Positions 1-8,511 of a DNA stretch of 64,000 bases are shown here, in pieces. The stretch is from Thiotrichales bacterium (GTDB taxonomy: Bacteria; Pseudomonadota; Gammaproteobacteria; Beggiatoales; Beggiatoaceae): contig JADGDE010000011.1 in the NCBI GenBank assembly GCA_016745035.1, positions 62,001 through 126,000 on the forward strand, in the 5' to 3' direction. A program made the translations under genes and the position numbers. The notes below the pieces were generated by a model. The model made no database searches and was not told where the DNA came from. It saw only the letters and a program-made list of their open reading frames with translations. Each line of letters starts with the position of its first letter. Positions within the stretch are counted from its first letter, which is position 1.

Positions 1-498
1 TTTGCCTGCAATGGTTTCAGGACGATAACGGCTAAATTCGATTTTCCAGCCGCCTTGCTCTAAGAGGCTTAAATAGCCTTGCGCCGAGACTTGTTGCAAG
101 CTGACGTTCAACTCGGGCGCAATTTGCCCTTTAATCCAATAGGGTAGGGCATCGAGTGGTAAATTTAAGTCTAATTGCTCTGAGAGCAGTTGCTCGGCAC
201 TCTCAGCGGTAAGGGTATCGCCCTCGGCAGTTTGCAGGCTAACACGGCCATCTGCATCGCGACGGAGACTAAACGCCCCTTGCCCTAAAGGCGCATTGAC
301 GCGTAGATAATAGCTCGGGTGTTGATAGCGCCATAACAGCCGCGCTTGCCAACCGTGGTGGCTGCTTTTAGCGGCGATACTGGCATTGATTTGCCATGCT
401 TGTAATTGCTTAAGCTGGCTTTGGTGTTTTTGCCCCGAGGGCGGCAAGCTGGTACAGGCACTTAAAAACACCAAACCGAAGACAAAAAGCGCTCTCAT
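1..498 (-). CDS. lolB: Outer-membrane lipoprotein LolB, 3' part beyond window
   Basis: An open frame of 166 codons runs from the ATG at 496-498 to the window edge, so the C-terminus is missing. The start reads MRALFVFGLVFLSACTS, a lipoprotein signal with lipobox LSAC and Cys15. The mature part (WQARLLWRYQ, YYLRVNAPLGQGAFSLRRD, LPLDALPYWIKG) matches the LolB fold pattern. LolB accepts lipoproteins from periplasmic LolA and inserts them in the outer membrane. The start codon overlaps the stop of the upstream TPR gene as ATGA, which suggests translational coupling. A TPR lipoprotein directly upstream of lolB is a known gammaproteobacterial arrangement; ispE would be expected beyond the edge. Confidence 0.85.
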   Translation of the reverse strand, partial: MRALFVFGLVFLSACTSLPPSGQKHQSQLKQLQAWQINASIAAKSSHHGWQARLLWRYQHPSYYLRVNAPLGQGAFSLRRDADGRVSLQTAEGDTLTAESAEQLLSEQLDLNLPLDALPYWIKGQIAPELNVSLQQVSAQGYLSLLEQGGWKIEFSRYRPETIAGK

Positions 499-2309
499 CG
501 TAGGAATTTTTGCATCACTTGTTGTAAGTGCTCATCATTAGGAAAGCTTTTTAAGGCTTTTTCCCATAACGCTTGCGCCGCTGCTTTATCACCTGATGCC
601 CATAAGACTTCGCCTAAGTGGGCAGCGATTTCGGGGTCAAACTTGGCATCGAGGGCTTTTTGTAAATATTCCAAGGCCTCGGTGTATTTACCTTGACGGT
701 ATAGCACCCAGCCCATGCTATCGAGAATGTAATAAGCATCTGGCTTGAGGTCGTAAGCTTGTTTGATTAAGGCATAGGCTTCGTCATAACGGTCGGTTCT
801 ATCGGCCAAAGTGTAGCCCAGCGCATTGATGGCATCAATATTTTTCGGGTCTTTTTCCAACACCTTGCGGAAACTTTGCTCGGATAATAATAATTGATCA
901 GCTTGTTCAGCTAACATGCCTTGCATATACAGTAAGTCGAGGTTGTCCGGTTGGCTTTCCAGTCCACGGGTATAAACCGCCAAGGCTTTATCATAGTTTT
1001 TGGCATCGAGGTGAATTTCAGCTTCGAGCTTAATCAATAATTCGTCTTGCTCTTGGCTGTGGGGATGGGTTTCGGTCAGCACACTTAAAGCCTCAGCCAT
1101 TTTACCTTGTTCTTTTAGTAACAAAACTTGATGCAAACGGGCATTAAAATAATGCTGCTCACCGGGTTTGATTTGTTGGTAATAGGCTAAGGCTTTATCA
1201 ATTTGGTTTTGTTTGCTGGCGATTTGCCCGAGGAAATAGCGGGCAGTTTCGCGCTCGCTGCTGAGTTTGCCGTGTTTGAGCAGGCGTTTTAAATGGCGCT
1301 TGGCATCATCATAGCGCTCGTGTTGTAAATACAATAAACCCAGCGCGTGCAATAAGCGGCTGTCTTTTTGTTTTTTTAACACGGGAGCAAAATGCCGACG
1401 GGCGGCTTTATAGCGCTCTAGCTCTAAAAGCAAGCGGGCATATTGCACTTGGGTTTCGATATGCTTGGGGTTTTTTCGTACTTGTTTTTTTAAAAATGCC
1501 AGCGCTTTATCGTTTTGTTTGAGTTTTTGTAACACTTCCAAATACAGCGCCAAGACTTGCTTATGCTCTGGATCTTGTTTTAGCACTTGCTCCAAGGCAG
1601 GCAGGCTGTCTTCATAGCGTTTTAAATACAGCAATAGCCGCGCATAGACATAGTTCAGCTCTTGATCTTCAGGGTGTTTTTGCCGCATCCGCTCAACGCT
1701 AAGTAAAGCCTCGGCTTTGTCGGGATGTTGAGCTAATAATTTAATCAATAAATCTAAGTTTTTGGCAGAAATATGTCCGGTGCGGGCGAGCAATTGTTCT
1801 AACTCTGCTAAAGCCTCGGCGGGTTTTTCATTCACAAACAGCGAAATCACGCTTAATTGCTGGGCTTGTTCGACATCGTCGCTGAGGCTTTTATACAGCT
1901 GGGTGCTTTTTTCCGTCAGGGCTTTATCCGAGGCATACAAGGCGCTGTTGACGGCATTGCGCGCCAGCGTCGCATCTTGCGCGGTTTCGGCAGCTTGATA
2001 AAAATACTCAGCGGCTTGGGTATAGGCGTTATTGTTTTCGGAAAAAAACCCGAGCAAGGTGGAGTGAACACTATCGCTATAGGTTTTGCGCTGATATTGA
2101 TTGCTTAAAGCGGATTGCCCAAAGGGATGTTCGTCTTGTTCTAAACGGGTTGCCGTTGGGATTTGATAGTTATCTTGCAAGCTGGGTGTCAGTGCTTCGC
2201 TGGGCTTATCGGTGTCGGTTTGCACAGGCAATTGCCCACAAGCACTGTTGAGGAGGACTAAAGCAACGACGTATAAACGATGTTGTTTCATAAAGTTAAC
2301 CCGTTTCAT
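495..2309 (-). CDS. TPR-repeat lipoprotein upstream of lolB
   Basis: The product is a 604-residue protein with an N-terminal lipoprotein signal (lipobox LNSAC, Cys24) followed by about a dozen TPR-like helical hairpins; for example, residues about 480-570 hold consecutive repeats such as DAINALGYTLADRTDRYDEA and YYILDSMGWVLYRQGKYTEA. It is probably an envelope scaffold; the substrate is unknown. The chosen ATG at 2307-2309 overlaps the stop of the upstream rhodanese gene (ATGA). A second Met six codons later is an alternative start and leaves the lipobox intact. The gene sits between the rhodanese gene and lolB, overlapping both by 4 bp, so the three are probably one transcript. Confidence 0.8.
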   Translation of the reverse strand: MKRVNFMKQHRLYVVALVLLNSACGQLPVQTDTDKPSEALTPSLQDNYQIPTATRLEQDEHPFGQSALSNQYQRKTYSDSVHSTLLGFFSENNNAYTQAAEYFYQAAETAQDATLARNAVNSALYASDKALTEKSTQLYKSLSDDVEQAQQLSVISLFVNEKPAEALAELEQLLARTGHISAKNLDLLIKLLAQHPDKAEALLSVERMRQKHPEDQELNYVYARLLLYLKRYEDSLPALEQVLKQDPEHKQVLALYLEVLQKLKQNDKALAFLKKQVRKNPKHIETQVQYARLLLELERYKAARRHFAPVLKKQKDSRLLHALGLLYLQHERYDDAKRHLKRLLKHGKLSSERETARYFLGQIASKQNQIDKALAYYQQIKPGEQHYFNARLHQVLLLKEQGKMAEALSVLTETHPHSQEQDELLIKLEAEIHLDAKNYDKALAVYTRGLESQPDNLDLLYMQGMLAEQADQLLLSEQSFRKVLEKDPKNIDAINALGYTLADRTDRYDEAYALIKQAYDLKPDAYYILDSMGWVLYRQGKYTEALEYLQKALDAKFDPEIAAHLGEVLWASGDKAAAQALWEKALKSFPNDEHLQQVMQKFLR

Positions 2310-2623
2310 GTATAAACAGCCATAGAAGTATCAATTTCTCGCGCCCAAGCATCCATGCCGCCGCTCAAATTAATTAGATTTTTAAAGCCGTGGTGTTCTA
2401 AATAAAGACCGACTTGACGGCTACGAATCCCATGATGGCAGATCACCACGATCTCTGCCGCTGGATCCAGCTCGCTTAAGCGGCTGGGAATTTGCCCCAT
2501 CGGAATCAGTTGTGTCTCCGGCAGGTGACAAATATCATATTCCCAAGTTTCGCGTACGTCCAATAAAACGGGCTTGGCAGTTTGTAGACGCGCCTGTAAT
2601 TCCTTTACAGACCAATGTTGCAT
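2306..2623 (-). CDS. Single-domain rhodanese-like sulfurtransferase
   Basis: The protein has about 105 residues starting MQHWSVKELQARL. It has one rhodanese domain: LLDVRETWEYDICHLP in the first half, then the active-site loop CHHGIRSR with the persulfide-forming Cys, and a closing GGMDAWARE motif. It probably transfers sulfane sulfur in the cytoplasm. A longer frame extends 15 codons upstream into the Pcm-like gene, but the ATG at 2621-2623 lies 2 bp after that gene's stop and starts right at the domain, so it is preferred. Four-bp overlap with the downstream TPR gene. The acceptor is unknown. Confidence 0.8.
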   Translation of the reverse strand: MQHWSVKELQARLQTAKPVLLDVRETWEYDICHLPETQLIPMGQIPSRLSELDPAAEIVVICHHGIRSRQVGLYLEHHGFKNLINLSGGMDAWAREIDTSMAVYT

Positions 2624-2625
2624 GA

Positions 2626-3306
2626 CTAAAACTGGAAGGCTTGTTTTTGTGGCGAACCTTGCAAGCAAGAGACATAGGTTTCAAACAAACTTTCTTGTTG
2701 CCAATTATTTTTATCCATACGGGTAATCAGTTGCACTTCCATGATCGGATCGCAGCCAGTGACCAATAACCAGCGCCCGCCGGTGCGTAGCTGGGTTTGA
2801 AAACGCTGTTTCAATTCGTTCGTGAGTTCATTGATTGAACCGGTAAACACGATCACATCATAGCTATCAAAGACCTCATCGGTGCTGATTAAGCCATCGG
2901 CAACTTCCAAGCTGACATTATCAATATTAAGTGCCTCGAGGTTTTTAGCTGCTTGCGCGCTTAGCTCGGCATTGATGTCAATGCTGTGCACTTGCTTGGC
3001 ACAACTGGCGATCAGGGCGGTAAAATAGCCGCTGCCTGTGCCGACTTCGAGGACATTATCACTGTCTTTGAGTTCCAGCGCCTGTAACATCCGCGCCACC
3101 AAGCGTGGCTCTAACATGCTTTGTCCATCACTTAAGGGGATTTCGGTATCAGAATAGGCGAGGTTCAAATAGGCATCAGGGACAAAGGGGGCGCGGGGCA
3201 CACGCTTTAATAATTCTAGCACCTTGTCATCTAAGACATTCCAAGGGCGGATTTGTTGTTCGACCATATTAAAATGGGCGGTATCAATGCGCGTTGATTC
3301 TGACAT
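2626..3306 (-). CDS. Protein-L-isoaspartate O-methyltransferase family protein
   Basis: The protein has 226 residues. SAM-binding motif I is VLEVGTGSGYFTALIA, about 80 residues in, followed by the acidic VHSIDINAEL and the later YDVIVFTGSINEL. The N-terminal MVEQQIRPWNVLDDKVLEL is typical of the Pcm-like proteins (COG2518) found beside tolC and rhodanese genes, which are often divergent from true repair Pcm. The family methylates isoaspartyl residues; whether this member does is not shown, because the acceptor-site motif is altered. ATG at 3304-3306 is chosen because AAAGGA lies 8-9 bases upstream; an in-frame ATG three codons earlier is possible. It follows the DUF4124 gene by about 12 bases. 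Confidence 0.75.
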   Translation of the reverse strand: MSESTRIDTAHFNMVEQQIRPWNVLDDKVLELLKRVPRAPFVPDAYLNLAYSDTEIPLSDGQSMLEPRLVARMLQALELKDSDNVLEVGTGSGYFTALIASCAKQVHSIDINAELSAQAAKNLEALNIDNVSLEVADGLISTDEVFDSYDVIVFTGSINELTNELKQRFQTQLRTGGRWLLVTGCDPIMEVQLITRMDKNNWQQESLFETYVSCLQGSPQKQAFQF

Positions 3307-3318
3307 AGTGATCATCCT

Positions 3319-3771
3319 TTACTCTTGTTCCGGCTCATCGGCAGCGCAATGCTGTTGCACTAAACGGGCGGCCTCTTTGAGTTTGCCCTCGCGATCCGCT
3401 TCACTCAAGGTCTGCAATTTACCATCGCTACCGGTGATAGCAATCTCGCCTTTGTGTTGCAAGGAGTTTTGATAAGCCATCGCCTTATTGCAATTGCGAC
3501 GTTTTAGCTCTTCGGGGCTTAACTTGCTTAAGTCCTCTTCGGCTTCTTTTTTTGCTTCTTTCTTAGGCTTATCTGGGCTAGTGTCGTCCTTATCCTTTTT
3601 CGCCGTGTCTTTGTATTTGGTACGAATATCCAAAGACTCTGCGTCAGGTTTTTCATTCGGTTTGACTTGGCTGTAGTGGACTTTACCGTCCGCATCGGTC
3701 CAACGATACACTTCTGCATTGGCTAAGTTGGCAGAAAGTGCCAAGACTAGCCCAAGATAAATTGCCTTCAT
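3319..3771 (-). CDS. DUF4124-domain periplasmic protein
   Basis: The protein has 150 residues. A Sec signal peptide (MKAIYLGLVLALSANLANA) is followed by EVYRWTDADGKVHYSQVKP, the hallmark of the DUF4124 domain. After that comes a Lys/Glu/Asp-rich low-complexity segment (residues about 50-95) and a short C-terminal helix pair with two Cys (RRNCNKAM and QHCAADEP). The function of DUF4124 is not known. The gene lies 4 bases after pntB and 13 before the methyltransferase on the same strand. Confidence 0.8.
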   Translation of the reverse strand: MKAIYLGLVLALSANLANAEVYRWTDADGKVHYSQVKPNEKPDAESLDIRTKYKDTAKKDKDDTSPDKPKKEAKKEAEEDLSKLSPEELKRRNCNKAMAYQNSLQHKGEIAITGSDGKLQTLSEADREGKLKEAARLVQQHCAADEPEQE

Positions 3772-3775
3772 AGGT

Positions 3776-5176
3776 TTAGAACTCTTTGATATGTTGACTT
3801 AATTCCGCCACCATTTTTTGACCATCGCCGTAGAGCATACGGGTGTTGTCTGCGTAGAATAAATGATTTTCTACCCCAGAGAAACCCTTACCTTGCCCAC
3901 GTTTGATGACAATGACGTTTTTCGCCTTATCCGCATCCAAAATTGGCATCCCATAAATGGGGCTGTTGGGGTCGATACGGGCAACCGGATTAACGACATC
4001 ATTTGCACCAATCACCAAGGCAACATCAGCGCTTTGGAAGTCGGCATTGATTTCGTCCAAGTCAGCGATAATATCATAAGGCACGCCCGCCTCGGCTAAG
4101 AGCACGTTCATATGTCCCGGCATCCGCCCTGCCACTGGATGAATGGCAAAACGCACATTCACGCCTTTATCTTGCAACAGTTTGGTTAATTCCCAGACTT
4201 TATGCTGAGCTTGCGCCACCGCCATACCGTAACCGGGGACGATAATCACGTTTTGGGCGTAGGCCATCATCACTGATACGTCCATCGCTTCAATCGGCTT
4301 CATGCTGCCATCAACATCCATCGCCTCGCCCGTCTCTTTACTACCAAAGCCACTAAAGAGCACATTGGCCAGCGAGCGGTTCATGGCTTTTGCCATCAAC
4401 TGGGTTAGCAAAGTACCGGCTGAGCCGACCACTGTACCGGCGATAATCATCGCCGCATTGCCGAGTACAAAACCCTCAAAGGCAACTGCCAGACCGGTTA
4501 AAGCATTAAACAAGGAAATGATAACGGGCATATCCGCGCCGCCGATGGGAATAGCGACCAAGATACCAAACAGCAAGGCTAAAGCAAAGAAAGCAAATAA
4601 GACCATGCCGGAAATACCTGCGGGGTCTTGGCTTTGGGTGACAATCAAATAGCCCAGCACTAAAGTGGCTAAGAATATCAACAAATTAAACACTTGCTGC
4701 ATGGGGAAAGTCCATGCGGTGCGAATAATACCTTGGAGTTTGGCAAATGCAATCACAGAACCAGACAAAGAAATCGCACCAATTAAAGCACCGGCAACAG
4801 CTAAAATAATCACAGTCAAGGTATAATCGCCGATACCGTGATTAGTCACGCGAATCAACTCCACGGCGGCAATCGCAGCGGCTGCACCACCACCCATACC
4901 ATTATAGAGTGCAATCATTTGCGGCATATCAGTCATAGCGACTTTTTTCGCTGAGACAAAAGCGGCGAAGCTACCTAGCATCACCGCGATAATAATCAGC
5001 GGAATATTACCCAAATGCGGGGTAAAGAAAGCGGCAATGGTGGCAACGCCCATACCAAAACCGGCCCAGATAATCCCGCTACGCGCCGTTTTCGGCGAGC
5101 TCATGCGTTTTAATCCTAAAATGAATAAAAACGCAGCTAACAAATAACTACTGTTAATCAGGAGGTGTGCATTCAT
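3776..5176 (-). CDS. pntB: NAD(P) transhydrogenase subunit beta
   Basis: PntB carries most of the membrane domain II and the NADP(H)-binding domain III of the proton-translocating transhydrogenase, which uses the proton-motive force to reduce NADP+ with NADH. The 466 residues match the usual size. The N-terminal two thirds hold repeated hydrophobic helices with GMGGGAAAAIAAVEL and PIGGADMPV; the C-terminal third is domain III with IVPGYGMAVAQAQH, HPVAGRMPGHMNVLLAEA and a GANDVVNPVA loop. Its start abuts the stop of the small alpha subunit gene, so it is the last gene of a three-gene pnt operon. Confidence 0.96.
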   Translation of the reverse strand: MNAHLLINSSYLLAAFLFILGLKRMSSPKTARSGIIWAGFGMGVATIAAFFTPHLGNIPLIIIAVMLGSFAAFVSAKKVAMTDMPQMIALYNGMGGGAAAAIAAVELIRVTNHGIGDYTLTVIILAVAGALIGAISLSGSVIAFAKLQGIIRTAWTFPMQQVFNLLIFLATLVLGYLIVTQSQDPAGISGMVLFAFFALALLFGILVAIPIGGADMPVIISLFNALTGLAVAFEGFVLGNAAMIIAGTVVGSAGTLLTQLMAKAMNRSLANVLFSGFGSKETGEAMDVDGSMKPIEAMDVSVMMAYAQNVIIVPGYGMAVAQAQHKVWELTKLLQDKGVNVRFAIHPVAGRMPGHMNVLLAEAGVPYDIIADLDEINADFQSADVALVIGANDVVNPVARIDPNSPIYGMPILDADKAKNVIVIKRGQGKGFSGVENHLFYADNTRMLYGDGQKMVAELSQHIKEF

Positions 5177-5476
5177 TTATTTACCCTCGCTGCTTTTGAA
5201 CATTTCTAACATACGTTCTGTGACCACATAACCGCCAACGGCATTACCCGCCGCCAAAATAACCCCTAGAAAGCCAATGGTTTGCTCCAAAAAGCCCTCA
5301 GCATGACCGAGCGCAATCATTGCCCCGACCAAAACAATGCCGTGGACAAAGTTAGAGCCAGACATTAATGGCGTATGTAAAATAACCGGGACTTTGGAGA
5401 TAATTTCATATCCCGTAAAGCCTGCCAACATAAAAATATACAGGGCGACAATGCCCGTGATTTCAACTTCTGACAT
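5177..5476 (-). CDS. pntA2: NAD(P) transhydrogenase subunit alpha part 2
   Basis: This 99-residue membrane protein supplies the helices of domain II that are fused to the NAD-binding domain in E. coli PntA but separate in many bacteria. Visible segments are IVALYIFMLAGFTGYEII, LMSGSNFVHGIVLVGAM and TIGFLGVILAAGNAVGGYVV. The motif TPLMSGSNFVHGI is typical of the family. It lies 12 bases after pntA1 and directly abuts pntB. Confidence 0.95.
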   Translation of the reverse strand: MSEVEITGIVALYIFMLAGFTGYEIISKVPVILHTPLMSGSNFVHGIVLVGAMIALGHAEGFLEQTIGFLGVILAAGNAVGGYVVTERMLEMFKSSEGK

Positions 5477-5488
5477 GATTCTTATCCT

Positions 5489-6613
5489 TTATGCGTTTTG
5501 CATTGCCTCAGCAACAGCGGCATTTTTCACCTCGCCCTCGTGGGTCAAGACGCAGCCTTGTAAAATTTCATCATCCCAATCGAGGTTTAATTCCCCGTCT
5601 TTAACCATCAGCGCTAACAAATTATATAAGTTACGCGAATACATATCGCTGGCATGGGTCGGCATTTGACTAGTGACATTTAAAGGCGCGTGAATCACGA
5701 CATTGTTGTGATTGACGGTCTCACCCGGTTGGCTTAATTCACAGTTACCGCCACCCTCAGCAGCTAAATCAATAATCACCGCACCTGATGCCATCGCCTC
5801 GACCATGTCTTTAGAAATAATTTTCGGTGACGCACGCCCAGGAATCGCCGCAGTGGTGATAACAATTTGTGAGGCGGCGACATGCTTGGCTAAAACTTCT
5901 TGTTGCTGCTGCTTTTCTTCCTCGGTTAAAGGACGGGCATAGCCGCCTTCCCCTTCAGCTTTGAAAGGCATTTCGACAAACTTAGCCCCAAGGGATTCGA
6001 CTTGTTCTTTGGTAGCGCTACGGACATCATAGCCCTCGACAATCGCACCTAAACGCCGCGCGGTGGCAATGGCTTGCAAGCCTGCGACCCCTGCGCCGAT
6101 AATCAAGACCTTACTTGGGCGAATCGTGCCTGCGGCGGTGGTGAGCATGGGGAAAAACACGGGGGCAATATCAGCGGCCATCAACACGGCTTTATAACCG
6201 GCGACGGTGGCTTGCGAGGAGAGAATATCCATCGCCTGTGCGCGGGTAATCCGTGGGATCAGCTCCATTGACAGGGCGGTAATGTTGGCTTCTTTCAGCG
6301 CCGCGACCACATCTAAGTGCTGAAATGGCGCGAGCGCACCAATCAATAGCGTGCCGGGTTTCATTTGTTTAATTTCATCCAGCGTCGGCGGCTGGACTTT
6401 AAGGACAACATCGGCAGCTTGATACAAACTGGCGGCATCATCCACCACGCTGGCCGAGTTAAAAGCGTCATCTTCTAAAAAAGCTGATTGACCCAAGCCT
6501 TTTTCTATTTGAATTTTTGCGCCCAATTTTTCTAATTTATCAGCAACTTCAGGAACAATAGCGATCCGTCTTTCTGCTGTGGCAAGTTCTTTTGGTATGG
6601 CTATAACAGGCAT
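5489..6613 (-). CDS. pntA1: NAD(P) transhydrogenase subunit alpha part 1
   Basis: This is the soluble NAD(H)-binding domain I (374 residues from the ATG), related to alanine dehydrogenase. It opens with MPVIAIPKELATAERRIAIV; the dinucleotide fold is VLIIGAGVAGLQAIATARRLGA, followed by the AIPGRASPKIISKDMV segment. An in-frame GTG four codons upstream (6625) has GGAG only 4 bases before it, while the ATG at 6611-6613 has GGGAAAG at good distance, so the ATG is preferred. It is the first gene of the pnt operon. Its promoter must lie in the 6614-7047 gap shared with the divergent zinc operon. Confidence 0.94.
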   Translation of the reverse strand: MPVIAIPKELATAERRIAIVPEVADKLEKLGAKIQIEKGLGQSAFLEDDAFNSASVVDDAASLYQAADVVLKVQPPTLDEIKQMKPGTLLIGALAPFQHLDVVAALKEANITALSMELIPRITRAQAMDILSSQATVAGYKAVLMAADIAPVFFPMLTTAAGTIRPSKVLIIGAGVAGLQAIATARRLGAIVEGYDVRSATKEQVESLGAKFVEMPFKAEGEGGYARPLTEEEKQQQQEVLAKHVAASQIVITTAAIPGRASPKIISKDMVEAMASGAVIIDLAAEGGGNCELSQPGETVNHNNVVIHAPLNVTSQMPTHASDMYSRNLYNLLALMVKDGELNLDWDDEILQGCVLTHEGEVKNAAVAEAMQNA

Positions 6614-6812
6614 CCGCTTTCCCACTTAACTCCAATAAAATCAATATCCATACGCAATACAATGACATTGCGTGCTTTATACAAGACTGCGCAGTATACG
6701 ATTTTTCGATAAAAATTTCATGTGGGTTTTTATGAAACAGCATCAAGACCCTATTGATACGATTGCATTATAGTTCAAATAGAAAAACCAACACAATTCA
6801 AGCAAGTTAAAT

Positions 6813-6924
6813 CTGATGTAACACACCAAGCCCGTTTTTATCACAATATATCCATCTGCCTAGAGGCACAGTCGTGGAACAATGGCGGTTTTAGGGGTAT
6901 TGAGAAGCCTTTGTGTAACATCCG
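6813..6924. mobile_element. Short inverted-repeat element, copy A (MITE-like)
   Basis: About 112 bp beginning CTGATGTAACACACCAAGC and ending GCCTTTGTGTAACATCCG. It is flanked on both sides by TTAAAT (6807-6812 and 6925-6930), as expected of a target duplication. It is a diverged copy of the family described at 11944, in the same orientation as copy G. The remaining divergent gap between pntA1 and the zinc operon (6614-7047) holds only the Zur palindrome and promoters. Confidence 0.6.
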
Positions 6925-6983
6925 TTAAATCTTATTTGAAGGCATTTGAAAAAAGCAAAAGCGACCCATTGTGTACAAATAAC

Positions 6984-7007
6984 AAAGTTATGTTATAACA
7001 TAACTTT
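6984..7007. promoter_or_regulatory. Candidate Zur operator (perfect 24-bp palindrome)
   Basis: Half-site AAAGTTATGTTA is followed at once by its exact reverse complement, with no spacer. The core ATGTTATAACAT matches the proteobacterial Zur consensus of the form GAAATGTTATANTATAACATTTC. It lies 40 bases before the ATG of a putative zinc-uptake gene in an operon that encodes a Fur-family regulator of Zur type, so autoregulated repression by zinc-loaded Zur is the natural reading. The palindrome is seen; the binding protein is inferred. Confidence 0.72.
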
Positions 7008-7047
7008 ATTTGCTAGAGATGAATAAATTAGACTGGGTATTTTGGTA

Positions 7048-7608
7048 ATGCAATATAAACGTAAATGGCTCACAAAAATAGTGACATTCTTAACGATTTC
7101 ATGGTCATTGCTGTCTTGGGCGGACTCCAACGAGCATCATCAACACCCCCAAGCAGCACATGTCCATGGTTTGGCGAAATTAATGCTGGCACTCGAAGGC
7201 AAGCACTTAGACATCAGCTTTGAGTCCCCAGCGATGAACCTTGTTGGCTTTGAGCATCGCGCCAGCACAGCAGCACAACGCCAAGCTGTCAAACAAGCAC
7301 GAGACGTACTGAGTTCAGCTCAATCCTTGTTTACCTTTTCAGGGACAAGCTGTCAGTTACAAACGGCTAAAGTGAATATGTCCGTGGTGGCAGATAAAGC
7401 TCATGCAGCCCATGAAAGCGCACATCACAGTGACATCAGCGCCCATTATCAATTTCAATGTCAGCAAACCGAAACACTAAAAAGCCTCTCAGTAGAACTG
7501 TTTAAGCATTTTTCTGGCATTGAACAAATTAATGTCATGTGGGTCAGTGCCAAAGAACAAGGGGCAAGTGTCCTCAGGGCAAATACTAAGCAGATTCAAT
7601 TGAGGTAG
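7048..7608 (+). CDS. DUF2796/ZrgA-family zinc uptake protein
   Basis: The protein has 186 residues. A signal peptide (MQYKRKWLTKIVTFLTISWS ending LLSWA) is followed by a His-rich start (HHQHPQAAHVHG), then LMLALEGKHLDISFESPAMNLVGFEHRA, the DUF2796 signature. A second His cluster, HAAHESAHHSDISAHY, lies near residue 130. The family is linked to zinc acquisition (ZrgA), probably as a periplasmic zinc binder. Start: a TTG two codons upstream is possible; the ATG at 7048 is preferred. First gene behind the Zur palindrome and 3 bases before the regulator gene. Confidence 0.8.
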   Translation: MQYKRKWLTKIVTFLTISWSLLSWADSNEHHQHPQAAHVHGLAKLMLALEGKHLDISFESPAMNLVGFEHRASTAAQRQAVKQARDVLSSAQSLFTFSGTSCQLQTAKVNMSVVADKAHAAHESAHHSDISAHYQFQCQQTETLKSLSVELFKHFSGIEQINVMWVSAKEQGASVLRANTKQIQLR

Positions 7609-7611
7609 TCT

Positions 7612-8073
7612 ATGAACAAGGTTGAAAAAATCATTGAACATGCCGAGCGTCATTGCCAAGCGCATGGGGTGCGTTTAACCCCTAAGCGCAAACAAGTGCT
7701 CAGCGGTTTATTGCTATCGGAAAAAGCGCTGTCAGCCTATGAGTTGGTGGACTACTGCAAAACCGTGTTTGACGCGCGCATCCCCGCCATGTCGGTCTAT
7801 CGTATTTTAGATTTTTTGCAGGCTGAACATTTGGTACACAAACTTAATTTGGCACATAAATACGTCGCCTGCGCGCATATCTGCTGTGAGCACCAGCATG
7901 ATGTCCCGCAATTTTTGATTTGTGCCCAATGTTATCGGGTCAAAGAAATCAAGGTCAGCCCCACAACCATTGTTGAATTGCAACACGATGCCGAACAAGC
8001 GGGTTTTCATTTGCCAAACCCACAGTTAGAAATCAATTGCTTGTGTGAAAACTGTACGGATAAAAAAACCTAA
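7612..8073 (+). CDS. zur: Fur-family transcriptional regulator, Zur type
   Basis: The protein has 153 residues: an N-terminal winged helix (GVRLTPKRKQVLSGLL ... MSVYRILDFLQAEHLVHKL) and a C-terminal dimer/metal domain. Metal ligands visible are CEHQHDVPQFLICAQC and the closing CLCENC, matching the structural Cys4 zinc site of Zur proteins. In zinc-replete cells Zur represses uptake genes. The Zur call rather than Fur rests on the Cys pairs and on neighbours that all concern zinc or metal handling. Gap of 3 bases after the ZrgA-like gene; 9 bases before the MerC-like gene. Confidence 0.85.
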   Translation: MNKVEKIIEHAERHCQAHGVRLTPKRKQVLSGLLLSEKALSAYELVDYCKTVFDARIPAMSVYRILDFLQAEHLVHKLNLAHKYVACAHICCEHQHDVPQFLICAQCYRVKEIKVSPTTIVELQHDAEQAGFHLPNPQLEINCLCENCTDKKT

Positions 8074-8082
8074 GGAAATATG

Positions 8083-8493
8083 ATGAAAAATTTACAAGTC
8101 ATGAGCGATAAAACAGCCATCGCCTTGTCTGTGTTGTGTACGATTCATTGTTTGGCGCTGCCATTGGCCGTGGTGTTATTACCTTCTATTGCCGCATTGC
8201 CGCTCAATGACGAGGCATTTCATAGCTGGATGGTGTTTGCCATCATCCCCGTTAGCATTTATGCCTTAACGATGGGATGTAAAAAACATCAGCGTTACCG
8301 TTTATTATGGCTTGGTGGTCTCGGTGTCTTGACCCTCATACTCACCGCTTTTTTAGGTCATGATGTCTTGGGTGAATTTTGGGAAAAAACACTAACGGTG
8401 ATAGGCTCAAGCATTATCGTCTTCGGACACATCTGGAATTACCGTTTGTGCCAAGAACACACGGCTTGTGCTTGCCATGACACGCCAGAATAA
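8083..8493 (+). CDS. MerC-domain membrane protein
   Basis: About 136 residues with four predicted membrane helices: IALSVLCTIHCLALPLAVVL, SWMVFAIIPVSIYALTM, LLWLGGLGVLTLILTAFL and LTVIGSSIIVFGHIWNY. The CTIHC motif in helix 1 is the metal-binding Cys pair seen in MerC, and the tail ends CQEHTACACHD, rich in Cys and His. In mercury operons MerC imports Hg(II); homologues in Zur operons are thought to move or sense zinc, which is inference here. Two adjacent ATGs exist; the second (8083) has better spacing from AAGGAA. Confidence 0.75.
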   Translation: MKNLQVMSDKTAIALSVLCTIHCLALPLAVVLLPSIAALPLNDEAFHSWMVFAIIPVSIYALTMGCKKHQRYRLLWLGGLGVLTLILTAFLGHDVLGEFWEKTLTVIGSSIIVFGHIWNYRLCQEHTACACHDTPE

Positions 8494-8511
8494 ACGCCAA
8501 CATCTGTAGCC

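Noticed and set aside
1762..2108. Plus-strand frames inside the TPR lipoprotein gene
   Set aside because: They are antisense to a well supported coding sequence and show no protein features of their own.
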